A stretch of 64,000 nucleotides of DNA from Crotophaga sulcirostris. Taxonomy: Eukaryota; Chordata; Aves; Cuculiformes; Crotophagidae. The notes under the pieces are model-generated. The model did no database searches, was not told where the DNA came from, and saw nothing but the letters and a program-made list of their open reading frames with translations. The stretch spans positions 150,446-214,445 of the forward strand of contig VYZB01000331.1 of the NCBI GenBank assembly GCA_013397455.1, in the 5' to 3' direction. Position 1 is the first letter of the stretch; each line of letters starts with the position of its first letter. Both the position numbers and the translations under genes were made by a program. Below, in pieces: positions 1-35,661 of this stretch.

Positions 1-29
1 AATTTTGACAGTAGCTTTGCTGACAGTAA

Positions 30-21848
<21,819 letters not shown>

Positions 21849-22108
21849 ATGAGGAGGGATGCTTTTAATGCATACAATAGCATACACAGTCCTTTAGCAA
21901 TCTTTTTTTAATAATGGAAAATAAACAACCTAATGATTGTTTTCCGTCATCTCTGATTTGATGTATTTCATTCCTTTAGACTGTTCTTTTTCTGTATAGC
22001 ACAAACGATATATCTACTTGAGACTTAAAAAAGACCTTATATTTTGTTTGATAACTTTAATTTAGTATTTCACTTGAATGGGGGATATTAAAAAAAAGTT
22101 GATGGTGC

Positions 22109-22114
22109 AATAAA
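22109..22114 (+). terminator. Proximal poly(A) signal AATAAA
   Basis: A perfect AATAAA, 260 bp after the stop codon. The downstream element is weaker than at the second signal, so this would be an alternative proximal site. Confidence 0.4.
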
Positions 22115-22244
22115 GTTTAATGCAAACTATTTTTATATATGAAAACAGTTGCTGGTTATGCAGTGGAACTGGTGATTTTTTCTGCATTTTGTGACGGTTT
22201 CATTTTCTGCAGTATGCTTGAAACCTTTTTGCCTCTGGAACAAA

Positions 22245-22250
22245 AATAAA
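22245..22250 (+). terminator. Distal poly(A) signal AATAAA
   Basis: A perfect AATAAA followed within 50-70 bp by GT-rich sequence. It is the best candidate for the main cleavage site of the gene. Confidence 0.5.
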
Positions 22251-22270
22251 ATGTCTGCAAATAACCTTTA

Positions 22271-25200
22271 CCCACATTTGGAGTACCTTGTTCTGAAATT
22301 TGTGTTCCAGGGATAAAAAAATCATGATCTTTTGCTTATTTTCATTTTGGGAACAAAATGAACCTTTCTGAAGTGCAATATTTTTACAGTCAGATAAAGT
22401 TAAGCAGGGCTACAGGTGTAATGTCTTGCAGGTCTGTTTCACTCAAAATAATTCATTACAGGGGATATTTTTCAGTAATAGAAAAGCAGGGCTAGGAGGG
22501 ACATCCAGAGATGATGTATTCTGTATTCTTGCCCTAAATCAGAATCAACAGTCAGTTGGTCAGTCTTTCCTGACAGATACTTGTGTAACCTGGCATTAAA
22601 AAAAAAAAATTAAAATTTGCACTGAGAGAGATTCTGTGACTTACACAGGATATCTAACCCCAGTGAGAAATGACTGGGAATTTTTTCCTGATGTCTACCC
22701 CAGTTCTTGGCACAACTGAAACTGATTGCTTTCTCATCTTCCCTGTCATGGATCTGGAGAAAGGATTGTTCTTTTCCTTTTTTGAAGCAGTCTTCTAATA
22801 CTTGAAGATTGATTCCTTGTTGATGTTCTCTATTCTTGGATTCCAACAAAAATAAATAGAGATCTACAGAATGTATTTATTTCCCTAATAATGGCAATAA
22901 CTTATATTAATCCAGGTTTTGTGCATCAAAAAATGAGTAGTTTTTTAGCTTGGAGTTAAGAAAATGTGCATATTCTAATCACAACTTTTTACTTTCTACC
23001 AAAAATGTGCGGTAAAATCGAGATGCATTTATAAGTGCATGTAGCTTTCTTTTCATGTAAATATGTGAACAGTAGTATCAAACTGAATTTCCCAATTCGT
23101 TATATTTGCAGATTCTGCTAGCTGTCTATCCTTAAAAATAAGAATGTACTTGATTTTTAAGTATACACTCAATAATAATTCTTTCATTAATTATTGCAAA
23201 ACTTGCCCATTTCCGTTTTTTTTTAATGTCAGTATATTTACTCCTGCATGGCAAATGAATAGTAACTCTGCTCCTGTATGTGATTCTCTGCCCTTACCTC
23301 CCATCCAAGAAAATAGAGAGCAAGAGAAGTAGGAAAAGTAAGTGTCTTCAGTAAATAAGTAACTGAAAAGTTTCTGATTAAACAGTCTATCGTTAGTTGC
23401 TATTCTCAGGTGACTAAGAGAACAGCTTTCTTCTATGACTTCATAAATAACTGAGTTATTTAATTGACTATAAATCTGTAATACACTGTTATGTGTTATA
23501 ATCTGTAAGTGGCACACTTACAGGGGAAGTAAGAGTTTAAAAATATTAGCTAAATAAATATAATGGGTCTTTCAAAGTGGAAACTTAATCCGAAGTCTGA
23601 TGTCTTCAGTGGTTTGGATTTGTGCCTATTGTAAATGTGTATCTAAATTATTGTGTAAAATTATACGCCTATAGGTTTGAAGCTTAGATACCTGAGACAC
23701 TGAATCACTGATAAATTGCAGCATGTTAATTTCGTAATATTCTATTGACTGTACTTAAAGTAAAAAACATAATTGTCTCTGTCAACAGAAATTAGCATAT
23801 GCTACCAACTGACTGCTCTAATTATTGCCTATTTATATGTATCTGGTTATAAGCTGTAGGCAGCAAAAATAAAATTCTGTTCATCATATTTTTAAACAAT
23901 ACTTTTAATACTTCACTGGGTAGTCACATGTTCAGTTTAGGATTATTTTTTTTAATCTTCTTATTTGATTGTAGCAATCAAATGGGACCACTTCATTTTC
24001 TCATGAAAGGTGGTGAAAACAATTGCTAGTGAAGCTTCTGTAATTTGAGTTTCAAATAGTAATTCACTCTGCGGAGGAGTTAGAACTGAGACTACAGATT
24101 CTCAGGGTGGAGCATGAAATAGTCTCTGATCTGTGTTTGGGAAGAGTGTCTTACATTAGTATTTTTTAGGTAATTTGGGAAAGAAATTAAAATTAACAAA
24201 AAGTAAGCAATGACCTTCCTTAGAAGCTGATTTTTTAAAAATTTAGTAGAAAACATCGTATAGCAGTGTACTTTTTCATGTATAATGATACTGCAGAGAG
24301 AGTAAAGAACAACTTTGTTTTCTTCAGTTCAACCTTCCAAAATAAATATTAATGCCCTGTGTATGTTACACTTTGTCTATTTCGGGATCTGCCTTTCTGC
24401 ACTCTTGCAGAGAACCGTCATATCAACACATATTTGCAATACCCTCCATAGTGTTTTGATGCCCTGAGGTCCCCAGTGTAAGTACTATTTACAGCTTGTC
24501 TTCTTTTCTGTGCAGCTGTACCAAACTCGTTTGTTAGAAAGTCTGGTTGATCAAGATTCTTAGCTTTATTCTGGACTTCTTTTCCAACTTAGTAACAGTG
24601 GAAATATAAATGTACAAGAGTGATTTGTAACCTTTCACTTAAAGCAGGTCTCAGTAGTGTGGTCGGGATGTTTTGTCTTCCAAACACTGAAGAAGCAGCA
24701 GCATGTGTCTCCTCGGCACAGTGGGCTGTTGATGCAGTGTCATTTAGCACATTAAGTCTAAATTAAGTGATTTTATTTTTTTTTCTTGCTGCATATTTTA
24801 CTGGGCCTTAAATACCACTCTAATTTAGTGTTGCTAAAACCGTTGGTAATAGTTGGAATTGTAATATATATAAGAGCAAAGCTAAGTCCTTAGTTTAAGC
24901 AAGCTAAACTTATAGTTACATTATGACAAAAGATGATTCTGATCTTTCTTATAATAGATGCATATTTTTTTAAGGTGAGAAATAATAAAATATCCTAGTT
25001 GTAAAACAATGCTTCTCTTTGATTAAGAATTATCTACTTAGAAAATATTACAAAAAAACTGGTCTGTGCATATCATTCAGATGTTTAGTCTGTTGGTAAA
25101 AGGTTGTTATATTGTGGTTTTGAAGTCCTAGCTCACTGCTTTTCAACAAAAATTTAAAGAAAATATATGTTAAAAGAATAATGATTAAAGACTCTTTTAT

Positions 25201-28200
25201 ATCTATTCTAATATACATGGATAGCAGCTGTATTTAGCACCTTACAATCAGAGAAATGTACAATGTTGAGATCCTCTTTATGTTTCTAAAACACCTTGCC
25301 AACTAATGTAAAAAAGAAATTTCTTGTAACAAATCCTTCTTAGACTTTGCCATTATTTTATTACTAAACTTAATTTTTAATGTCCTTTTTTTCTCTATGT
25401 TCTTATACTTCATGGTTCAACAAAGATGTTTATATTTGCACTGGTGGTACAGTTTATTTGCTTCTAAACTACTGAGGTATGCACATGTTCATATCTGGTA
25501 CTTGGGTAAGACCAAAGTCAGAATAATGGAGGAAGAGGAATGATGAAGTGTATTCTGGTGTTAAGAGCATGTAGAAATATTCATTGTGATGCATTGGAAT
25601 GGATTATCACTTCAGAGGAATAAATCACATTTTATGCTTGTGCTACTGACTACTGAATTTGGCATGTATTCTACTTATGCATAAAGTACTTTGAGATTTA
25701 TCAAAACATTATGAAAAAAAAAGGCCAGGTCTCAAGTTTAAATGTGCTATCTCAGACATATAGCTCTTTATACAACCTATCTGGGCCAAGAGGTTGTACA
25801 AAGCTGTCAAGGTCTGGGAGAGAATAAATTATCTTTTTGAATGTAGATAACGAATATGAAATAAACTACTTTAGTCTTAGTTTCTCACTGGAGATCAAAT
25901 AATACCTTTGAATGTTGTAAAATACAGGAGTGATTAGTAGTTAACTCATTCTCTTACCAGGTATGTCATTAAATTCAGTGAGTACTAGGCGTAATGTACT
26001 GCTAGGATTCTTGTAAAATCCCAGCATTAAAAATGGCCAGAAAATTATTATTTTACACATGTGCAGGACTTGTTTTACGTAAGATTTATTCAGTGTGGCA
26101 TGGTTAAACATTTCCATAGTTGCATGTAGTTTTACTTGATACTTCCCAGCAAATAGGTTGAATCAATTACTGTGGTTTGAATATATAAGAATAGTGATTA
26201 TCATAAGAACAGAGATAATAGGTTAGCTTAGCTCACAGAAAGGCAAAAGAATGGAGATGTTCTTCCATGTTTGTTGCTTTCTGTAAGACACTACATTTAC
26301 TCTCAGTTATTCAGCATACCATAGTCCAGAATGAAACCTTTCTAGCCAGATTGCTTGCAGAGCATTGACTAAGGAAGTACATTGAACAGAAGAAGGAAAA
26401 GAACCTCTTTTATGAGCTAAATCTGCATTCATGCAAGCGTTTGGCAGAAGATATGATACGTTTAGACGTCTAAGCTATAGTCACCTGATCAGCTGAACAC
26501 TTGTACTTCCTGTATTCCAGCCAGGGGAAAGATGTCAGTAGTGCTAGGACCTTAGCTCAGTGTGCTTGTTTGTGGGGGTTTTTTGTCGTGTTTAGTTTGT
26601 TTTCTGGGACTTTTTTTTTCAAAAAATCTGGTCTTGTCATTTACTCATTTTTAATAAATCCTGCTGGACAGCTTAAGGAAATTTAAGCATTGTGGCTCTG
26701 AACTTAGCAGTTTTTAGAAGAATAGCCTCTATAAAAAATCAGAGCCTATAGTATAGCATGGCAAATTCAATGTTTAATGAATACAAAGTTAAATATTTTC
26801 CTTTTTTTAGAATTGTAAGCATGCAGCTCCAGTCTATGGGAAAGTACATGTCAGCAGTAATCACAGCCTCCTAGATGTAGTCACTCATTTGAAGAGATAA
26901 CTTCTTTAAATGTGTTAGCAGTAGGAGATGGCTGTTACCTGTGCCATGCTCTTGTGCCATGAAAACTCTAGTTAGAACATCCAAGCTGAGTGGGACAGAT
27001 TCAGTACCTACCTCATCTGAAGCCATAGGATGGAGAATACTCAGTGTTGGTGACATGCCACTGTGTGAGAAAACTGAGGATCTACTGAAATCCTGCTTGC
27101 GAGTCTAGTATTCTTATATACTTGAGCATGTAAATGTGGATCTTGAAGCTTAATTTTCTTATTGTAAAATGAGTGTAATAATATAGTAAGATAAATTTTT
27201 TTGAGATGCTTAAGTGACATGCTCATCCTTCAGTATGTAAAATCAGGGTGGAGGGATATGTAAAATGAGGTTAATGTGACTTACATAACTGATGTTAGGC
27301 TTAATTTGTTTCAAAGCATTAGCAGATCTTTGTTTAGAAAAGAGGGTAGTATGAATTTAAGTATCGTTTTATTTTTAATAGAGTTTTACGCAGGGGGTTA
27401 GGGCTTATGTCCAGGCAAAGCTCAATTTCTAAATATGCTGAGGTATAAGTATAAAACTTCCATCCAAAAATCCAACCCACTTTGATTAGGTTATTTTTCC
27501 CTCCTGTATTGCATGCATTGGTGAACCTACTTAAACAATATTTTACAGAGAAATCCAGCTGTAGCTTAAAATTTTATATGATTTGGAATGTGCATGTACA
27601 CGCTTTACTTTAACAAGATGCTTGCCTTAAATCTTTTTCCAAACTCTACAGTCATATTTGCAGAAGTTTTTACATAGGAACATTCAAAACTTCCATTACC
27701 CATCAACAGCATTCAATGAGAAAATGATAGATGTTTTTTCATCTACTATTCATTGTTTCATAAACACTTGAATTGAAGACTAATTGAAAAAAGTTTACGC
27801 TTGTATGTCTAATACAAATAAAATTTAGGATTGTTTTCTTTTCACGACACAAATGGAAACGACTTGTCCTGTATTTTACATGACTTTTACTAGGCTGTCC
27901 ATATTCTGTGGAAGCAATTTATTAAATTTATTCCGGTAAATAATACAAGTACTACAATAATCATTGTCTGTTCCATAGTGAATCTTTGATGTGGTAGCTT
28001 CTTTAAGTTGGGTTCTTATGGATTGAAAGAAAAGGAAGAGGGCTGAAATGGGAATGCATTGTGGGGAGTTCAAGGCCTCTGTAGAATATTAACAGTTAAA
28101 CAGGATGCTACTTAAAAGCAGTATACTCTGGAGACCAATGACAATACATATTTTTTAGCATCTAGTGAATATGAAACGACTTGCTGTGGCTGTTTTTCTT

Positions 28201-31200
28201 CAAACTAAGATTTTAGTAGTCTAAGCAGAAGTAAGTTAACAAACCTTGCTTAAAGTTTTCAGTCTGCAACTGGATTACTGTATGCTGTTAAGTAATAACA
28301 ATCTTGCTTATTGAATTAGTCACCCTCTTTCAAGCAAATCTGAAGAAGAGCCAGATAGACTAGCTTCACATTCTGGTTGCATGTTGTAAGTGAAAAGTTA
28401 CTGCATTGATATATCTGAAATTTCTGGAGGCATGCAATTTAATAAAATCAGGTTGTTTCTTTTCTTGTCCAAGCAGTTCCAGTGGATAATCCTCAGTGCC
28501 ACTTGGCAGACCTTATATTATGAATGTTCCGTTTTCTATCTTTTTCAGTTAACTGCCAAACTGAATTTAAATTTTATTGACAGACATTGGCAGTACAAAA
28601 ATGGGAAGTTAACTTCCGCTGTCTGATAGAAGCAAGTTTTGCTTAACTTCAGGAATCTTACCTATGCACCTAAATGAAATTAGATTTACCAGTCTGAATG
28701 CCCTCCATTGTGTTGTCTGGAAACTTCGTCTGGGTGGGCTTTGAAAATGTCATATGCTCAGTGTTTCTGGTGTGTGAAACCCCTTTGGAACATTGAGGAG
28801 TTTGTTGGCAACTGTTCTCCTTTTGGACATTCTGAAGCTAAGAAGGGAAAACCAGAGCCATCACTTTGCTTTTATTTTTCTTCCTTGAATCTTTTCATTA
28901 CTTGCCTAGGAGAACTGGGTTGGAATGCTATTCTCACCTGTCTACCTAACTGTCTGGAATTGAGTAGCAGACCCTTCAAAGAAAAATCTTTTGTCTGTCA
29001 TTATTATCTATGCTCTGTGCTTCTCTGTAATAACACAGAACCAAGATAGCTGATGGGTAGCTGTTGCATTTGCCTCCGTTCAGATGGGGAAGAGGAAGGC
29101 CTTTAGGAAAGGATCAGGGGGTAAAATGCAGGAGAAACTTGGGTGTGAAGGATAACAATGGGGTACAAGTAGGGATTTATTGAATAGGGATTTCTGTAGC
29201 ACCCAAACCATTGATTTCGCATTACACTGTGGATCCAAACAGAATAACGTGAAAGGGTAAAGCGTATGTGATTGTGACAGAAAGGTGCCAAGGAAGAAAA
29301 ATTATAGTGCAGAATGATAACTTGCTGGCTAAAAGGAGGCAATGTGATCCAGAGGTAATGCAGAACAGAACAGAACATTTTTTTCTGCTTAAGGAAAGAG
29401 CTGATGAGGATAGTCCTTCCATCAGGCTGAGTTCAGGAGAAGTAGTGGGCTATGGAGAGCTGAATTATGCTCTTACAGGGACTGTATTCAAAGAAACAAT
29501 GTAAAAAATGCAAACAAAAGTTGATTTAAAGTAAGTATTTTGAAACCCTTAAGTCCTTCCACCTGGCTGACATCTGGACAGTTGCTGATTTCATGTAGTT
29601 GGAATTGCCCCTTGACAACTGCAGCAAAATTGTGTTTTGAGTTCCTGTGTGAAAGCTTTGTCTCTGTCATCAGTACAGCCTGAACAGGATTCTGGGTCTG
29701 TGTGAAAACCTTGCAGATCTATGACTAATGGCCATTTCTTAGGATGACAGATAGCTAAAAGAACGTACAAAGTTTGAAAAAAACGTGGAAGTTTTGTAAT
29801 GCCACAACTTAAACTTTCAATGATTTTCATTTTTTTCTAAGTTAAATAGAGAATTTTTGCCTTTGTCTTTATGAATTGCTGACTAACTTGGCAAGACTTT
29901 ATTTAAAATTCATTGTATTCATCTGGGTTAGAACTAGGCAGTTATCAACACAAAGATGTGAAGAGGGATTCATATATCTGTCTGAACTTTGTGCATTTAT
30001 CATGTTCCCTCAGGGAACATCCAGGAGAAAAGTTTAATGCAGGTATCTCAAATGAGGATCAGTATTGATCAGACTTAATGGCTAAATTAAATCAACTACT
30101 ATGAAAATAGTTGGTCTTAAATTGTTACTTGTGTTGCCTTCAGTGTAAAATTAGAGGTTGGGGTGGGCACCTGTTACCCCCCCTTTAGGATGCTTCAGCT
30201 TTGCTGGCAGTAAGTATCCTAGTATAAATGAGTTGCTGGTGTCTATAGATGTTCTTTACATTCTGTAAAGTTGCTCAGCCAGGTCTAGTTGTGTTACGGA
30301 CACCAGCCAAAGTCGGGGCCAGTGCACAGTTTTCCTAAAATAAGCAGCTTTCCCAGGCGCACTGTTCTTAAAACAGGGTTTATATGGACTTTATAGTAAC
30401 TGTTCTCCACTATGGCACGGTTTAATACCTCCACTCGTTTTGAGGGGATTAAAAAAAATAAATAAATCACATTATGAATTACTAGCAGTAACAATTTGCA
30501 TAGAGGGTATAGAAGAGAGCCTGACATTCTAGTAGGAAAAGCTAGAAAACAGTTGATATTAGAGTACAGCTTTTTTCAGAATGATAATGAAATAGTATTT
30601 TCCAAATTTTTTGAACAGCTGTATTACTTAATGTTATGTCTATGGTCCTGTGAGCTCTAGCTGTTGAATTTCATGTGAAATCTGTAATGTTTGTGGCCCT
30701 TTACACTGTGTGCATTATTTGTGGGGTTTTTTTGACACAGAAGCTGACATGACAACAGCAATTGTATTTTTTCACTACATAATAAATGGTTTATATCAAA
30801 AAATGTGTGCCATCTTTTTGGAGGTGATTGTCTAGCACTTTGAGGGGGATGGTTTGCCAGTACAATCCAAAGAAACTGTCCATGTCACAGGCTAAGAAGG
30901 AGTTTTAATTCCTTGTTTTTTCCTGACTTGGGGAGGTAGTAAAAGTTTTGGGATGCCTTCCATAAACCACTGAGGAAGAACTTGAACTCTTTTAATAAAT
31001 ATGTTTATATTTTGCCAGTTAACTTCATTGAGAGCTACTTCTGCTAACACGCTTACTATGACCTGGATGATTTTCAAATTATATTCTTTGGTTTTAAACC
31101 ATCGGTGAAACTTTGTGGAGGGGAACAACATCTCTAAGCATTTCTGACAATGAAATCACATAAATATAAATAGCATAATGGTTATGTTACACGTCCAGCT

Positions 31201-31709
31201 ACTACGTAAAGCTAACTGAGTTCTCCAGCATTCAAATTTCCCAAATACCTTATGCTGCCAAGACAGTGCCTGGAAGGGATGAGAACGTCCATGGGGGGAC
31301 CTGCTTGGTTTCTCTAGATGGAGGATAAGGGGTTGGAGAGGGAGGCAGACCACAAATTTTTCTTTTAATAATATTTTGCCTGGTTTGTTGATTGATCAGC
31401 ATATGTGTGCTGGAGGAATGGGGAATGAGTGTCTTCAGTTCTGTCTCAATTAAGTAATTTATTGTTTGCGGGGGGTGATACAGTTATAATGGGTGGAAAG
31501 GTATTATCTGTATTACCTATTTTAGGTGTACATTAAAAAAACCCAAAACCCTAGTGGTAACTTTGACGCAGGGACCCTAGAATGAGCAGGGATATTACAC
31601 AATTTCAGAAATAACTGAGAAAACTCCATTCTTCATTGCTGTTCATTTAATGAATGCTCATATATCTTTAGTTGGTGGTATGATATAATTTAACTGAATT
31701 TCAACTTGA
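22271..31709. other. Intergenic stretch, no gene recognised
   Basis: 9.4 kb of AT-rich DNA downstream of TTC39B. Open frames are under 115 codons, overlap one another and lack recognisable domains. No interspersed repeat I could name. AATAAA motifs here could serve extended 3' ends of the upstream gene. Confidence 0.6.
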
Positions 31710-31775
31710 AATCATAGAATGGTTTGGGTTGGAAGGGACCTTAAAGATCATCCAGTTCCACCCCCCCTGCCATGA
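31710..31775 (-). mobile_element. CR1 LINE 3'-tail fragment
   Basis: ATCATAGAATGGTTTGGGTT (31,711-31,730), then GGAAGGGACCTTAAAGATCA and a CCAGTTCCACCCCCC stretch: the reverse complement of a young-looking CR1 3' end, about 65 bp. Confidence 0.93.
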
Positions 31776-34700
31776 TTCTGAAATCTTATTTTCAAATCCA
31801 AAAAATAATTAGCTACGTCGTAAAGTACATACTTCTTTCAAGGAAGAGAGCCTCTTGGACCAATTCAATGGATTGATTTATTTAACAGCAGTCATTATAA
31901 AAATGAGATACAGTAGTGCAGCAGTCATGTGAAAGTCTTGCATTGCAAGTTCTCTTCAAACAAAACTATAAAGGAAACACTGAGAAGAACCAGAGTAAAA
32001 AACGCTAGTGGAAGTAATCCCCACTTGATAGGCAACATGAAAAATCATATCCTTACTAAAATTTTTTCTGTGCAATTCTCTGAGTTGTTTGGAGCATAAT
32101 CCCTGCACCGTCTAGAGAAGTATTTTAAAATGCAGTGCATATGTGAAAAAATATCCCTGAAAATGTACACCTGGAGAGAGCCATAGTATTGACTAATAAT
32201 TCTGGCAAGAAGTCTGGATGCATTGCAGTAATGTACGCCTTGTGAATTTGAAGGTTTTTGTGAAGGACATGTATGCAAATTCATCTCATCCTCTTCTAAG
32301 TTTTAATTGTGGTATTTTCGTAAGAAGTCTAGCTCTTTCATCTGAAATTTCTCAAAATACAAGATCGTTTTTGTAGCGTGGATCTGACAGTTCTGCCAGT
32401 AGGTGAAAAATTTTAGAAATGATTAGATCAATTAGACTTTCATGAGCTATATATTTGCATGCACAGTTTTTAACTCTCAGACTTCTCAACTGTCAGTCAC
32501 AAGATCTGAATAAGTACATTACATTAACTGTGAGATTTATGGGGAGAGACAGTAGGACTTCCAAATAAAATCTTAAGTCTGAAGTTTGATTTCATTTGGA
32601 ATAGAAAAACATTGTTTTCACCAATTTAAAGCATGCAGTTAAATTATAACACTGAAATAACATATTGGGGGCAATTTTTTAGCTGACGGTTTGCTGTGAC
32701 AACATCAAAGGAGCTGATGATTTCTGTTAAAAGACTGAGTGAGGTTGGACTATTCTATTTCTAATCCAGTACTGTTTCTACCAGAGATAGTCTACCATGC
32801 CATATCTGAGCTGAACCAGAAGCAGTGCTGAGGTGGTCGTAAGACCTGATCCACCACCTGAAGAATGAAGTGTGTTAATACATAAACTGAGCATGTTTCC
32901 AATATCCTATTCTGTCATCTTGTTTACCCAGCCCGTGCACATTCTGCATTTCATAACTTGCATATTTGCCTAAGGCTGTCATAGACGTGCAGTTAAGGCA
33001 TCTTGGATGAATGGAGTACTCAAGTAGTGTTTTAGCTAGGAACACGTCAAGTAACACATTTTTCTGTGTTTATAGTTAGAATTACGTTCAATGCGTTTTT
33101 CACAAATACAAAAAAGAAAAAAAATGTTCCAATATACTTTTGAATGAGAAGTTAATAGGATTAGCATTAGCCTTTGTTAATCCCCTTTACTGCTGCAATA
33201 GAGCCAGGCTAAGTGTAAGTTTTAACAGGATGACTGCAAAAGGGCAAGGACTCGGCTGGTATGTCTAGGTAGTTTGTAGCAGGCATATGCAGGAGTTTCC
33301 TCCTGGACATGAATCCATTGTACTGTTAATTATTATAATTAAAAACATTGTTTCTCAGAAGATAAATTGCTCAGATAAATGTAGCTAATGGCTTTTCTCC
33401 CAGCTATTTCTGGGTGAACACTCAGGTAACTAAATTTAAACTACCCTATTCTACCTAATCATTGGCAGCTGCTACCCAAATTGCATGGCAGCAGGCTGGG
33501 TAGCAGCCCCACTAGATCTCACAAGAAAGACTGCTTTGCTATTCCTACTTTAAATTAAGATTAATCTACCATTATCCACCCACTGTGTCCGTATGGATTC
33601 CAGTGTGCTGGGTGTGACATGACTATCTGATCATACTAATTAGTCTCTGTGGCCAGCTACTGCCATAGCCCTCTTGGGGTTTGAGGCTTTAGAATTACCT
33701 TGCAACGTCTTGTGAAGAAAACAAAAGTTTCCAGTGCTATAGCAGCACCATCCAGAGTTTCACACCATGCTATTGTGCCATTTAGCAAGGTTTTTTGGGG
33801 TAGTTTTTAATTCCCCATGCTAACTCCATGCTGAAATTTTGGAAGGACTTTGTGTTATCTACCATCATGTAACTGAGGGACTAGAAAACAATATATCAGC
33901 AGTAAAAGCTTGTTTAGATCAGTTTAGCTCAAACAGTATTTCTTTTATAAACAAACTTCCCCCACCCCAACATCTCTCAAATCTTTTTGGAGAACTGGGG
34001 TTCCAGGTGAGCTGGCAGCTGGTGATATCAGAGGCAGTTTCAAACAGATAAGGCTGAAATTTTTAAGGCATGAAAAACTAGTGGTGATTCAAGAAATATA
34101 AGTATTTTCTCGTTAACCTCTCCACTTCATTTAGTGTTTCTGTGAGCCATGAAGGGCTGTGAACGTTTCTGTTACAGAGCCTGCATGAAGCTGTCTTCTG
34201 AGACAAGATTCAGGCGGCCTTGTGGGACAATTCCAGTTAAGAAATATGAAACCACAGCTACCCTGAAATAGCAGTTTGGTTGGAAAATAATCAGGAAAAC
34301 ATTTTCTGGCGTAAAACAGGCTGGTAATCAATCAAAAGCTGATTATCTGACCTCAAGTTTGCTTATACTTCAGGCTTTTTGAAAGATCTGTTCAATCTCT
34401 TGACTCAGTGAGTAGCTCATTTGTCAACAGATAAGCTTTTGAAGAAAGCCAGATGGAAGGGTATTCAACTCCTTACTTGGTTTGAAAGAAAATGGATTGT
34501 TTCGTGGCAGCATGAGATTTTTTTTGTTGCTGATATTCTGGAAATTCAGCCAGTTTAAGCTATATTTCTTCCTTTCAGTTCATTTTGTTAGCAGCTTGCA
34601 CAAGCTACATTTTAGTAAATTGCAGTGTTGTTAGAGGGTGTTAGATGAGAGCATGATTACAAAACCTGGAGGCTGGACACCTCAGAACAGGGTGTGCCCT

Positions 34701-34890
34701 GTTTTCATGGCGAAAGCAGACATGAACTTTGCTTACTCAAGGCTCCTTGTTGCTTTGTCCCATCGCAGTAATTCAAAACAATAGAATGAACTGCTAGGAG
34801 TATGAGAAATTAAAAAAAATAAGAGAAGGATAAGTCAAAGTGCAGCTTTAACTAAGAAATGTTCTTCTGAGTTAGAAAAAGATTTTCTAT
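31776..34890. other. Intergenic stretch, no gene recognised
   Basis: 3.1 kb AT-rich sequence. I see nothing in it beyond short chance open frames. Confidence 0.6.
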
Positions 34891-35092
34891 CCTCCTTCCT
34901 TCCTTCCTTCCTTCCTTCCTTCCTTCCTTCCTTCCTTCCTTCCTTCCTTCCTTCCTTCCTTCCTTCCTTCCNNNNNNNNNNNNNNNNNNNNNNNNNNNNN
35001 NNNNNNNNNNNNNNNNNNNNNNNNNNNCCTTCCTTCCTTCCTTCCTTCCTCCCTCCCTCCCTCCCTCCCTTCTCTTCCTTCTCTTCCTTCCT
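34891..35092. repeat. (CCTT)n / (GGAA)n microsatellite spanning an assembly gap
   Basis: About 80 bp of uninterrupted CCTT before the gap and about 20 bp after it, then a CCCT-type variant array and TTCTCTTCC units. The strand is pure pyrimidine. The true length is unknown because of the internal Ns. Confidence 0.97.
34972..35027. other. Assembly gap of 56 N
   Basis: A run of 56 unknown bases inside the CCTT array. The gap size may be an estimate. Confidence 1.
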
Positions 35093-35599
35093 AATATTCT
35101 TTTGTTTCTAATATTCCTGTAAACATTAAAAACAGATTTTTGAGTGGACTTCAGCTTCAATCTGTAACAGTCTTGCTTAGGGAAATGTTTGTCCTTTTAA
35201 GCACCTAAGATATTCCACATATGATTTTGGGCCTGTAATGATAACTAGCATTGCTATAAAAAAACATTTCCTGTTAACAATCTCACTGGTCCAGTCTTCA
35301 ACTGAATGAGCTGTACAGTTCAGCTTTATACATCACTTTGAATTTGGATTTTAGTTTTTTTCAATGGGATTTCAAACTCCCTTAGCCTGTGTTTAATTTT
35401 GGTCTTGTTTAAGATAACAATTGTTTGTCAGCCAGAGTCTTAGGATTTCAGAGAGTTTAACCTTTTCTTGCTTTTCCCCACACCTCCTCTGTTCTTTAAT
35501 ATTTTTATTTCCTGTGTTTTACATCATATGGTTTGTTTAAAAGCAGATATGAAAACAGCTGTTTGATAACAATCATGGTACTGTGTCTGAGCCTTTTAA

Positions 35600-35661
35600 G
35601 GGCCAAATTCCAGTCTCAAATATTTGCATTTTGGCTCCTTCAAAACCAGTGAAATTGGCCC
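35600..35661. repeat. Short fold-back repeat remnant
   Basis: It begins GGGCCAAATTCCAGT and ends CCAGTGAAATTGGCCC. The ends are imperfect inverted repeats 62 bp apart. This resembles old GGGCC(A/T)GATT-type palindromic repeats common in turtles and crocodilians. The family match is from memory. Confidence 0.4.

Larger units (their letters stand above)
21849..22270 (+). other. 3' UTR of TTC39B (end estimated)
   Basis: AT-rich sequence after the stop codon. It holds AATAAA at 22109-22114 and again at 22245-22250, with a T/G-rich stretch (TTGTTCTG, TTTGTGTTCC) downstream of the second. The 3' end is placed near 22,270 by inference. A longer UTR using later AATAAA motifs cannot be excluded. Confidence 0.55.

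Noticed and set aside
34852..35160. Gly/Arg/Lys/Glu repeat protein on the minus strand
   Set aside because: It is only the translation of the GGAA microsatellite across the N gap.
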